From positions 186,001 through 250,000 of the forward strand of contig JAKCPB010000076.1 in the NCBI GenBank assembly GCA_021442155.1: a stretch of DNA of 64,000 nucleotides, given 5' to 3'. The translations under genes were made by a program, and so were the position numbers. This DNA comes from Cymbidium sinense (taxonomy: Eukaryota; Streptophyta; Magnoliopsida; Asparagales; Orchidaceae). Below are positions 12,021 through 23,425 of this stretch, in pieces. Each line of letters opens with the position of its first letter. Within the stretch, counting starts at the first letter, position 1. The notes beneath the pieces were generated by a model, which worked only from the letters and a program-made list of their open reading frames with translations, had not been told where the DNA came from and ran no database searches.

Positions 12021-13571
12021 CCAAAAACCCTAAACCCTAAACTAAAACCTGAACCCTAAACATGAAAGATAAACAGTAAACCATAAACATTAAACCATAA
12101 ACCCTAAAAACCTTAAACCCTAAACCCTAAACCCTAAATGCTAAACCTTAAAACCCTACACCCTAAACCTTAAACTCTAAACCCTATGACCTAAACACTA
12201 AACTCTAAACCCTAAACCCTAAACCCTAAACCCTAAACCCTAAATTAACTCTAAACCATAAACCCTAAACCCTAAAAACCAAAAAGCCTAAAGTCTAAAC
12301 CCTAAACCTTAAACCCTAAACTAAGCCCTAAACCCTAAGCTAACCCTAAGCTCTAATCCCTAAATGTTAAAAACCTTATACCCTAAACCCTAAACCCTAA
12401 GCCCTAACCCTAAGCCCTAAACACTAAAACCTTAAACCTTAAAACCCTAAACCATGAACCCTAAACCCTAAACCCTCAACCCTAAAAACATAAACCTAAA
12501 CTAAATAAAACCTAAAAATAAAATAAAGAAAAAAAACCTAAACCTAAATAAAATAAAATAATAAAAGAAAATAAAATCCTAAACTAAAACCAAAATATAA
12601 ACCTAAAAAATATAATAAAAAATAAACTAATAAAATAAACTAAATAAAATAAATAAAACCTAAACTAAATTAAAAAAATAAAATAAACCTCAAAATAAAA
12701 AACCTAAATAAAATAAAAAACTAAACATAAAATAAAAATAAAATAAACCTAAAATAAAATTAAAAAACTAAATAAAAACCTAAACCTAAAAAAATAAACC
12801 TAAAAATAAAACCTAAAAGAAATAAAAATAAAATTAAACTAAAAAAAATCTAAACCTAAAAAATTAAAAAAAAATAAACAAACAAAATAAACATAAACCT
12901 AAATTAAAATAAACTAAACTAAAATATATAAACCTAGACTTAATCCTAAAATAAACTAAACCTAACCTAAATAAAATAAAATAAACTAAAATACTAGCTT
13001 CAAATAAAATAAAATAAACTAAAAGGCAACCTAAAATAAAAATAAAAATCAACTAAATAAACTAAAATAAAACATAAAACTAAAGCAAAAAAATAAAAAA
13101 TAAACTATGTATAAAAATAAAAATAAAATAAAACCTAAAAATAAAATAAAAATAAAACTAAACTAAAAAATAAATAAAATAGAAAATATAAATAAAATAA
13201 ACCAAAAATAAATAAACTAAAATAAATAAATTAAAAAAAAGAAAATAAAATAAAACTAAATCTAAATAAAAAAAATAAACTAAAATAAATAAAGAAATAA
13301 ACTAAATAAACTAAATAAATAAAACTTAAATAAAACCATAAATCCAAAATCCACAAACCCTAAACCCTAAATGCTAAAACTAGAACCCTAAACACTAAAC
13401 CATAAACCCTCAACCCTAAACCCTAAACCATAACCCTAAACCCTAAATCCAAAAAGCATAAACCTTAAAACCCTAAACTCTAAACCTAAACCTAAACCCT
13501 AAACCTAAACTAAACCTAAAGTAATTAAATAAATTAAAAATAAACCAAAATAATAAAACCCTAATAAAATG
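12021..13571 (+). repeat. Degenerate telomere-like block T3
   Basis: Post-GRP signature at 12030-12060. Relatively clean CCCTAAA repeats follow (one run of about six perfect units near 12197-12240) to about 12490, then an AATAAA/CCTAAA-rich stretch to 13320 that parallels T2, a degraded punctuation site, telomere repeats and the pre-GRP leader (TAATTAAATAAATTAAA near 13525). The minus-strand frame at 12864-13052 is a low-complexity artefact. Confidence 0.9.
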
Positions 13572-14042
13572 CTAAACCTTGACTTAACATCACCTACCAA
13601 GTTTCTAGATCTAGGGGTAAAGGTGACGGTGGAGGTGATGGTTATCACAGTGGTTGTGGGAGATCTATAGGTGTTGCTGGGTATGGAGGTGGTGGTTGGA
13701 GCAGTAGTGCTTATGGAGTTGGGAGGAGCGACGGAGGTTACAACCATGGTGGTGGTAGAGGGAGAGATCACGGATATGATGGTGGATCCCGCTACTTGAG
13801 AGGCCGGGGTGGTTCTGATGGGAACTAGAGAAACTAACGAACGATCGATAAAATTTGCTGCTTATGGAATTGCATCTTTATAGTAGAGATGATTCTAGTT
13901 ATCTAAGGTTTTTGATTTGCTCTATGCATGCTCATTTTTTATCCATGTCATCACTTATGTCATAAAAAACTTGGTGTGTTACTTAGTTGATGTAATTAAA
14001 AAAAAGAAATGTTGAACTTAAAATTGTTCTCTCTAAAAAAAA
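13572..14042 (+). pseudogene. GRP3: least-decayed glycine-rich RNA-binding protein retrocopy
   Basis: From the NIT codons at 13586 to the TAG at 13826-13828 the frame is open for 80 codons without interruption. It reads NITYQVSRSRGK, then GDGGGDGYHSGCGRS, GYGGGWSSSAYGVG, RSDGGYNHGGGRGRDHGYD, GGSRYLRGRG and GGSDGN-stop. The preceding LD codons are one frame off because of a small deletion, and no ATG or upstream RRM exists. The composition (GYGG, RGR and RSDGGY motifs) is that of the C-terminal tail of RRM/glycine-rich proteins. A 3'UTR and poly(A) (14034-14042) follow. The long minus-strand frame at 13505-13771 is only its antisense shadow. Confidence 0.82.
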
Positions 14043-14905
14043 CTAGAAACCCTAAACCCTAAACTAAAACCTGAACCCTAAGCATGAAACATAAACCCTA
14101 AACCATAAACATTAAACCCTAAACCCTAAAAACCTTAAACCCTAAGCCCTAAACCCTAAACATTAAATCTTAAAACCCTAAACCCTAAACCTTAAACCCT
14201 AAACCCTATGACCAAAACACTAAACCTAAAACCCTAAACCCTAAACTCTAAACCCTAAACCCTAAACCTTAAACCCTAAAAAGCTTAAAAACCCTAAACC
14301 TGAAAACCTTAACAATAAAACCTAAACCGTAAACCCTTACCCTAAAACCTATACCCTAAAACTAAGGCAAAACCTAAAGCATCCACAATCCTAAAATAAA
14401 AACCATAAACCCTAAAATCTAAAAAACTTAATCCAAAATAAAATAAAAATATAACTCACTAAAAGAAATACTAAAAATCCTAAATAAACTAAAATAAAAC
14501 CTAAATTAAAATAAATAAATAAAATAAATTAATAAATTATAAAAAAAATAAGCAAATAAAACAAAAGAAAATCAACTAATAAACTAAATAAACCTAAACT
14601 AGGGTTTGAATTAAAAAAACCCCCAAACCCTCATTCTAAACCCTAAATGGATCCAAACCATAAACTCTACCCAACCAAAAGTCCTAAACCTAAATAACCA
14701 CAAATCTAAATCATAAACCCTAAATCCTAAACCTTATATCCTAAAATAAACCCTAAACCTTAAACCCTACACCTAAACCCTAAACCCTAAACCCTAAACC
14801 TAAACCAACCCTAAAAATGCCCCTAAACCTAAAGCATAAAGTAACTAAATAAATAAAAAAATAAACTTAAACCCTAAGACCTAATAAATCTAAACCTAAA
14901 CCTAA
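14043..14905 (+). repeat. Degenerate telomere-like block T4
   Basis: Post-GRP signature (CTAAACTAAAACCTGAACCC at 14057), telomere-like repeats, a short AATAAA-rich stretch, a variant punctuation site (AGGGTTTGAATTAAAA, 14601-14619), more telomere repeats and the pre-GRP leader at 14835-14900. LINE-2 stands where a GRP module would be expected. The left flank of LINE-2 is almost the same as that of LINE-1. Confidence 0.9.
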
Positions 14906-15180
14906 ATTCATAGTAAGCTCGAGTAATCAACTCGCATTGACTACATCCCTGTCCTTTGTGCACATCACCAAACTCACCTGCAGCTGGATCCCTCGACCTC
15001 ATGCTCTAGTGATTCCCCTTTTCCCCTCTTATTTTTGGCTTTTTGATCACTGCTTGATAATTATTTGGCCTGAAACTCACTGGATTTCTTCTGGAATTTT
15101 GGACGTTGGCCGCTTTCGTGTTTTACTTGGAGTGACACTATGGCTTGGAGTCTTCCCAGATGATTCTGTAGGGGAAACCG

Positions 15181-16614
15181 ATGGATCCAATGGATCCTAC
15201 TAGGGCATCAACAACCACGGCTTTGGCTTCTTTGAAATCATTCAAAGACATCCTTATTAGTAAGGATAGTTGCTCATGTGAGTCCTTGGAACTTATATTG
15301 ACTTCTTTTTGAGGCGTGCTTGTGGTTATGTGCTTTGATCTGATTGTGGAAAAGCTTGCTAAGCCATTTGAATTTACATTGGTTGGAAAGTTTACTCTTT
15401 ATAGGCCAATTTGGAAAACATTCATTATTTCTTTCATCTAAACTTTGGGTGCTTTTATGATTGGTTTAAGATCCTCCCATTTTGATTCAATTAATAAATA
15501 ATTTGGAATACTCGTGTGTTTTTGCTCATCATTCTTATTTTTTTTTCAATTTCCAAATGAGGTTACTAAAATGGACTTCACTATTTGATATTAGGGAATA
15601 ATCTCTAATCGTTCTTGTTTGGATTTCTCTTCCCAATATGTGAATTCCTTTTATTAATCATCAATTCCTTTTTTGCTATGAGTGCTTTATTTGGTTCCAT
15701 TACAAATTGGTCAACCAATGCTACATAATCTCAACCTTCTCGGTTTGATTCCTTGGTGGACATTACCAAGAAACACCCCAAAAAAATCTAGTTAGGATCT
15801 AAAATAGTTATATGCAGTTGATTTTAAAATTTCCTATCTTTTGTTCTCATTGTAAAATCCGCATGATAATTGAATGTTTCATTGCATCCTTACAAAGAAA
15901 ATTCTTGTGAAACTATTGTTCTAACCTAGGTCAACCTTGTTAAATATCAAAAGTTAATTAGAAAAAAAGATTCATTGAATGTTCTAATAAGGTTGTTTTA
16001 CCTCTTATTTCTTCTATGCAATTGAAGGTTTCTAATGTGGAAAATAATAATTTTTCTAAACTTTTTTTGACAATTATTTTTTCTCTAAGTCGATCCTCGC
16101 ATCCTTACCATTTTTCATTAACAAAAATGATGCTTTAATTAAAAATATTAATGAGGATATTAATGTTATGCATCATTCAAATTCAAGGGAGAATATAGAT
16201 TTGGTTTCTCATGATATTCAGTTTGAAAAACTTGACTTTACTTTAAGGATGATTTTAATTCTCAAAAAGATTTGGTTTTGTCAAATAATCTGGGGATTGA
16301 AGAAGAAGGGATAGATGCTCACACTTGCCTTCTTAATAAATCTATTTTGGCTCCCTCGCTTCCTATACCCGATGCTTATTTTCCTTTAATAAATTCTAAT
16401 AACTTGGAAGAAGGAGAACTCACTTCTATACAGAAGATTTCCCTTAAATCTGTGACTAATGTTACCAAATCCTTCACGGATGATGATTCTATGGGAAAAG
16501 GAAATGGTTTCCAAACTTACCATGCTAAAAAGAAGAAAAAAAGTTAAAAACATCCCTCCAAAATTTTCTAAAAACTCTAGATCTACTGTGACCTCCCTCT
16601 CCTTTTTTAATTAA
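15181..16614 (+). pseudogene. LINE-2 ORF1: DUF4283/zinc-knuckle protein, broken
   Basis: The start at 15181 gives MDPMDPTRASTTTALASLKS, the best-preserved ORF1 N-terminus of this subfamily. It is followed by KDILISKDSC and, after a frame change, a VVMCFDLIVEKLAKPFEF-like segment that LINE-1 lacks. The DUF4283-like region is recognisable at about 15370-15760 but frameshifted. The knuckle region near 15840-15880 has lost bases and is no longer a full CCHC. The C-terminal part (16272-16547) is open for 91 codons: asparagine/serine-rich, acidic (EEGELTS), with a lysine-rich end (HAKKKKKS). The stop at 16612 corresponds to that of LINE-1. Confidence 0.82.
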
Positions 16615-16644
16615 CCTTTTCTTAACCCCTTTTTTATTTTGCTT

Positions 16645-19600
16645 ATGTTTAATTTTCCTAATTAGAATGTTTGAGGGATCGATACCCTCTATTCATAACC
16701 ATATTAGAAACCTTTATATTATTCATAATATTTCTTTACTTATTATTTTGAGGCTCTTATTCATGCAAAAAAATTAACCATTGCTAGAATGATCGGTTTC
16801 AATAAATTTTCTCTAATGTTAGTAATAAAATTTGGTTTTTTGGAATAATTTTGTGGTGGTTTCCATTCTTGATGATTTTCAACAAGTTGTCAGTGCTCAA
16901 ATATCTTATGGTGATGATTGTGTTTTGGGCTCTTTTGTCTATGCAACTTGTAATAGATCTGGTAGAAATCTTCTTTAGGAAAATTTGAGGAATTTTGCTA
17001 CCTTTCTCAATAAACCTTAGTTTGTTGGTGGGGGATTTCAACACTATTTTATTCTCTTCTGAATGAAGCGGTGGTTGCTCTCCTAATATTCATTCCATGG
17101 AAGAATTTTTCAATATGATCCTTGATTGCAATTTGATTGATATTGGCTTTAAGGGTTCAGATTTTAATTGGCAAAACTCTAGACTTTGGCAAAGGTTGGA
17201 CCGAATCTTTTTATTACTCATTGGATTACACATTGGCCTATTACTTCTGTCAATCATTTAAGTAGAACCTTATCAGATCATGATCTTCTTTTGGTTTCTA
17301 TTAAAGATAACTCTAATAGATTAAAAAATTTCTCTCATTTTAGATTTGAACATGTGGATTCAAATTAATTTCTTTAATGTTGTGGCTAACAATTGGAAAG
17401 CTCCTTACATCCGACAATTCTATTATGGGATGAATAGATTTTGGTTTAAGCTTAAAGACTTAAACAAAATGGGGTTATGGAACAAGCATTATTTTAAAAC
17501 CTTTTTGCTAATATCAAGAAATGGTTTGTGATCTTGAAGTCTCATATGTCGATCCTACTAAGATTAATCACTTGGCGAGGCAAAAAATAAACTTGTAAAT
17601 TTTCAAAATATGAAAGAGACTTATTAGTGCTAAAAGCTACTACCAAACATATTGTGGATGGGTGAGAAATATTAGATATTTCCATGCTTTAGTTAATAAA
17701 AGAGAGCTTTAAATAATATTCAAAAAAATTAAAGATGACAATGGAGAATGGATTATGAAGAATAATAATATTAAGGATTACCATTAATTACTTTAGAAAT
17801 ATGCTTAATAAGAGTTTCTTATGAAATTTCTAAATCACATTCCTTATTTTATAACCAATAATGACAATGATTTCTTACTATTGTACTAATCAAGAGGAAA
17901 TTTTTAAAGTTCTTAATAGCTTGAACATAGATTCATTCTGGTTGAGGGTTTCACTACCCAATTTTTTCAAAAATGCTTTGGTATATTATTAAAATGATTT
18001 AGTTAAGCGTGATTGATTTTTTAATGGTAATCCTTTTCTAGATATTTTCTAACACTTATGTTGTTCTCATACCTAAGAAAGATAATCAGACTATTGGGTG
18101 ATTTTATAGACCTAAGTGCACCTTCTTCAATAAGTTGATTTTCAAAATTCTAACTAATAGGCTCATCCTTTACTTCATAGGATTATCTGTCTAAACCAAA
18201 CTAGTTTTGTTAGAGGTAGATCTTTATATAATATTACGCTTGCTCATTAATTCATTATTTAGATGCTAAGACTAGAGGTGGCAACATTTTGTTCAAATTA
18301 GATTTTAACAAAGATTTTGACAATATCTCTTAGGTTTCCTTATTGATATTCTGAATTTTTTCAAGTTTTCTAATAAATTTATCTTTCTTTTTTAAATTTA
18401 TATTAATAATGCTTGGTTTTATATTTTGCTTAATGGGGGAAGCCTTAGGCTTCTTTCCTTCTTCCCATGGACTAAGATAACGCGATCCACTATCTCATAC
18501 CTTATTTATTATTGTTGTTGAGTACTTATCTAAGAGAATCAATGATCTATTCGTAAATAATCCTAGTATGTATTATAGAAATCTTGGTGGTCTTCCTATT
18601 TCTCATTTAAGCTTTGTAGATGCTTTCATTATTTTCTGAAATGCTTCTATTCATCATATCAAGAATCTCAAGATTTTTTTAAAATAAATTTGGTAGAGAA
18701 AGTAGTCTATCTATCAATGATAATAAAAGTTATTTTATTACTTCTTCAAGCATCTCCAATACTAAAATTAATCAAATATTTCATATCACTAACTTTAAAC
18801 TTCAACACCTTCCTATTAAGTACTTGAGTGCTCCTCCTTTTAAAGATTTGAAATGATCCCATATTTTGGATAATCTAATTCAAAAAAATAAAATTTCTAT
18901 TTGGAATTTCATTTACTTTCCTTTTTGGTGCTCACTATTCTTGAAGCACTCTCAATTCAATGCCTCTTTATTTGATTCAAACTATTATCCCCACTAATGC
19001 TACTCTTATCAGAATTGATCACTTGCTTAATAAATTTTTTGGTGATCCAATAAATCTACTAAAAGAATGCATTGGACTTCTTGGCATAAATGTTGTGGAC
19101 CCTTTGGTGAAGGTGGTCTCAGTTGCAAACTAATTCGTGAAGCTATTACTGCCTTCTCTTATAGGCTCTGGTGGAATTGTAGAAAGAATGATAGCCTCTG
19201 GGCTAATTTTATGATGAAAAAATTATTTCTAAGGTAAACACCCTCTTATCTATGATTACAAAGTTGGTGACTCTCAAATTTGGAAAAGGATTTGTCTATT
19301 AAATAAATTGCTAAACCCTTAATATCTTAGGGAATTCATTCGGGTTCTTCTTTATTTTGGAAAGACAATTGGATTGTCAATGGCTCTATTGACTCCCTTT
19401 TATCTACCCATTCTACTGCAACTATCAAAGTTAACTCTTTCTTGCATAATAACACTTGGAATGAGAACAAAACTGAGAATTATATCCCTATTTCTCTTTT
19501 AGATAACTTTAGAAATATCCCAATTTTTGGTAACAAACTTGACCAAATTCTCTTTATGCTTTCTTACAATAGTGATTTTTTTCTTATAGAGGTTTGGACT

Positions 19601-20316
19601 TTTATTAGAGATAAGCAAAACTCCTCTAACATTTTCATTAAACTTTGGAACAATATCATTCCCATTTCTTATTTAGTTTTAGCTTCGAGGATTTTGAATA
19701 ACTTTATTCATGTGGACTCTTTGCTCTAGAATAAAGAGTTTTATTTGCCTTCAAAGTGCTATTGTTGCTTTCATATTGAAAATGTTAATCATGTTTTTGT
19801 TAATGGTGCTATTCTTTCTAAATTATGGTTATGGTATGATGATTTATTTAATACCATCTACTTTCATGTCTCTCTTTCCATATATCAACTTCATGAAGTT
19901 TGTTTCCAAAAAAGTGTGAAAGGTCATATCAAAGTTCTAGTTGCTAGACCTTTATCTGGTTCATCTAGATGGACAAAAATGATGCTAAATATCGTGGTAT
20001 CTCTATGAGCCATAAAAGGATCCTAGCTAGAACCAAATAAAAAAAATTCATGCTCTGTTTAATGCCAATCTTATTAGTAACATTCATTTTAAAGGCTATA
20101 AATTTACAGCTAAAAAATTAGGTGTCATTCTCCCTGATGTTCACTTTTATAAAAGAGCCAAGATTATCCATTAGATCAAACCAAAAAATAATTTGATTAA
20201 AGTGAATACTGATGATTCTATTGCTTCCAATAAATATGGCTGTGGTGGTATTCTTAGGGATTCTAAAGGTACTATCATTTGTGCTTTTGCGTATCCTCTC
20301 AAAGCCTACTCTGTTA
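16645..20316 (+). pseudogene. LINE-2 ORF2: endonuclease/RT/partial RNase H, broken and 3'-truncated
   Basis: It starts MFNF like the other copies. Endonuclease motifs are visible as GDFNTI (near 17033) and SDHDLLLVSIKD (near 17275, inside an open 60-codon stretch). The RT lies at about 17930-18640. The glycine of the GDPLS motif is replaced by arginine (near 18482), and the active-site motif is FVDAF, not FVDDF, at 18613-18627 (GAT to GCT), which removes a catalytic aspartate. The zf-RVT-like cysteine cluster (CYCCFHIENVNHVF) is near 19757. RNase H begins at about 20190 with a mutated VNTDDS and ends abruptly before the catalytic Glu segment. It cannot encode an active enzyme. Confidence 0.88.
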
Positions 20317-21751
20317 CCTAAACCCTAAGACCTAAACCCTAAACTCTAAAACCTAAACCTTAAAACTTAAACTCTAAAAAACCCTAAACCCTAAACCATA
20401 AACTAACCTTAAACCATAAATCCTAAACCCTAAACCCTAAACCCTAAACCCAAAACCCAAAACCCTAAACCCTAAACTCTAAACCTTAACCCTAACCCTA
20501 AACCCTAAACCCTAAACTAACACTAAACCTAAACTCCATCTTTTAAACTCAAAATGCTAAATCTTAAAGCCTAAAAACTAAACCCTAAGCCCTAAACCCT
20601 AAACCGTAAGCCTAAACCCTAAACCCTAAAACCCTAATTCGTAAAACCCTAAACCATAAACCCTGAACCCTAAACCCTAAACCTTAAAAACCTAAACACC
20701 TAAACCCAAACTAAATAAAATGTAAAAATAAAATAATTAAAAGAACTTAAACCTAAATAAAATAAAATAATAAAAGAAAATAAAAATATAAGCTAAAACA
20801 TAAACCTAAACCTAAAAATAAAATAAATTAAATTAACAAAAATAAACTAAAATAAAATAAATAAAAACCTAAATTAAACAAAAAAATAAAATAAACTTAA
20901 GAATAGAAAACCTAAATTAAATAAAAACTAAACGTAAACTAAAAATAAAAGTAACCTAAAATAAAATTAAAAATACTAAATAAAATTCTAAACCTTAAAA
21001 AATAAACCCTAAAATAAAATCTAAAAATAAATAAAAAATAAAACCTAAACCCTAAACTCAAAAAACCTAAACCTAAACTAAAATAAACTAAACTAAAATA
21101 AATAAATCCAAAACCTAATCCAAAAATAAACTAAACTTAAACCTAAACCTAAACTAAAAAAAAATAAAATAAAAATAAACCTAAAATAAAAACATAAAAG
21201 TTAAACCTAAAAAAATAAAATAAAACTTAAACCCAACCTAAAATAAAAAAAAAATAAACCTAAACCTAAAAAATCAAATAAAATAAAACTCAACTAAAAC
21301 CTAAACCTAAACATAAACTAAAAAAATAAATTAAAATAAAAAACCTAAACTAAAATAAGTAAACTAAACTAAATAAACAAAATAAACCTAAATAAAAATA
21401 AAAAATAAAATAAACTTAAATAAATAATAAATAAACTAATTAAACTAAATAAAAGTAAACCCTGCCGATTTACTTAATTTAAAAAAAGCCATAAATCCAA
21501 AATCCTAAATCGTAAACCCTAAACCCTAAACCTAAATCCTAAACCCTAAACCCTAAAAGCATAAACCCTAAAACCTTAAACCCTAAACCCTAAACCCTAA
21601 ACCCTAAACCCCAAACCCTAAACCCTAAACCTTAACCGTAAGGTTAAACCCTAAACCCTAAACCATAAACTCCAAACCCTAAACCTAAACCTAAAGTAAC
21701 TAAATAAATTAAAAAATAAACATAAACCCTAAAACCTAATAAACCTAAACT
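20317..21751 (+). repeat. Degenerate telomere-like block T5
   Basis: Starts at the LINE-2 break with CTAAACCCTAAGACC. Telomere-like repeats run to about 20700, an AATAAA/CCTAAA stretch to 21460, the punctuation motif at 21464-21487, telomere repeats with several perfect units near 21580-21610, and the pre-GRP leader near 21690-21750. No gene is seen. Confidence 0.9.
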
Positions 21752-22165
21752 GTAAGAATAGGAGAACCTTGATAACAATAACATCACAATTAGGCTCCAG
21801 ATCTAGTGGTGGAGATGAAGGCGAGGCACAAATAGTGGGGAGGATTTGGAGGTGCTTGTTAGTAGGTTATGGAGGAGGAGTAATAAGCAAGAAATCGATG
21901 GTATGAGAGAGAGATAGGGCATGATGGTGGATCTGCCAAGAGTGGTTCTATAGGAAGTAAAGAACTAAGAATGGTGATTCTTGCTTATGGAATTGTGTTC
22001 TATAGTAGATAGTTCCATATTGGGCTTTTGATTTGCTCTATGCATTGGTAAATTTTGATCTATCTCGTCACTTGTGTCTTAGAAAACTTCACGTGTTACT
22101 TGGTTGGTGAAATCAAAAAGAAGAAATGTTGAATCTGAATCTATTCTCTGTTAAAATAAAAAAAA
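21752..22165 (+). pseudogene. GRP4: glycine-rich RNA-binding protein retrocopy, strongly decayed
   Basis: The 5' edge is at the usual place (AAGAATAGGAGAACCTTGAT). The glycine-rich coding part is shortened by several deletions, so only fragments such as GGAGGTGCT, GAGAGAGATAGGGCATGATG and GTGGATC can be aligned with GRP3. The 3'UTR is well recognised: TTTTGATTTGCTCTATGCAT, then CTTCACGTGTTACTTGGTTG, and a poly(A) interrupted by one T near 22151-22165. It is not translatable. Confidence 0.7.
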
Positions 22166-23325
22166 CCAAAAAAACCCTAAACCCTAAACTAAAACCTGAA
22201 CCCTAAACCCTGAAAACCCTAAACCCTCAACCATAAAACTTAAACCCTAATCCCTGAAGCCTAAACCCTAAGACTTAAACCCTAAATCCTAAACCCAAAA
22301 AAAAAACCAAAAACCCTAAACCTTAAACCCCAAACCCCAAACTCTAACTAAACCCTAAACCCTAAATAAACTCTAAACCCTAAAAGCTAAACCCTACACC
22401 TAAACAAAAATAAAATAAATAACTAAACTAAAAATAAAATAAATAAAATAAAATAAAATAAAATATATAAACTAAAACTTAAACCTAAACCTATAATGAA
22501 AATAAAATAAAAAATAAAAACTAGACTAAAATAAAATAAATAAAAACCTAAAAAAACTAAAAAAAATAAAAAAAACTTAAATAAAATAAAAACTAAAGCT
22601 AAAATAAAAATAAAATAAACCTAAAATAAAATAAAAACCTAAACTTAAACAATAAACCTAAAAACAAAACCTAAAAATAAATATAAAATAAAACTTAAAC
22701 CATAAATTTAAAAAAAATCTAAACCTAAAATAAATAAATAAAACCTAAACCAAAACTAAAATAAACTAAACTAAAATAAATAAAACTTAAACCACAACTT
22801 AAAATAAATTAAACCTAAACAAAATAAATTAAACCTTAAAAAATATAAATCCTAAACCTTAAAAAATAAAATAAAAAAACCTAAACCTAAAATAAAAAAA
22901 ATAAAACCTAAACCTAGAAAATAAAATAAAATAAAAACTAAACTAAAAATAAACCTAAACCTAACCAAAAAAAAAAAATAAACTAAAATAAAGAACCTAA
23001 ACTAAAATAAATAAACCATAAATAAATAAATTAAACTAAATAAAATAAAATAATCATAAATGTAAAAAAATAAAATAAACCAAAATAAAAAAACTAAATA
23101 AAAACCTACCATTTTACTTAATAAAAATAAAGAAAACCCAACCCTAAATAAACCCTAAAATTAACCTAAAATTGAAACCTAAATTTTAAACCTAAACCTA
23201 AAACTCTAAACCCTAAACCCTAAACCTAAACCCAAAAGCCTAAACTAAACCCTAAATGCTAAATCAACCAACTAAACCCTAAACCCTATACCATAAAACC
23301 CTAATCTCTAAATCCTAAACCCAAA
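22166..23325 (+). repeat. Degenerate telomere-like block T6
   Basis: Post-GRP signature at 22180-22205, telomere-like repeats to 22390, an AATAAA/CCTAAA-rich stretch to about 23100, a punctuation motif (TTTTACTTAATAAAAA, 23111-23128), then about 200 bp of telomere-like repeat up to the 5' end of LINE-3. The distance from punctuation motif to LINE start (about 210 bp) nearly equals that at LINE-4. Confidence 0.88.
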
Positions 23326-23425
23326 CCCCTCTCCCCTAGAGTTCTCTCTCATTCTCTGGTGATTTTTGAATACCTCTTAGTGGTGCATCCTTGACTGGGG
23401 ATTTCATTTTGCTTTGATTCAAATT

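Larger units (their letters stand above)
14906..20316 (+). mobile_element. LINE-2: L1-type element lacking its 3' end
   Basis: Same subfamily as LINE-1, sharing the 5' leader, both ORFs and the left flank. It is cut off inside the RNase H domain, where CTCTGTTACC passes directly into CTAAACCCTAAGACC repeats. The last third of RNase H, the whole 3'UTR and the poly(A) are missing. LINEs usually lose 5' ends during insertion, so this loss points to later deletion or recombination with telomeric repeats. Many 1-10 base deletions relative to LINE-1 are spread through it. Confidence 0.95.

Noticed and set aside
12197..12244. Functional telomere end
   Set aside because: The longest perfect CCCTAAA runs are only about six units and are surrounded by LINEs and decayed repeats.
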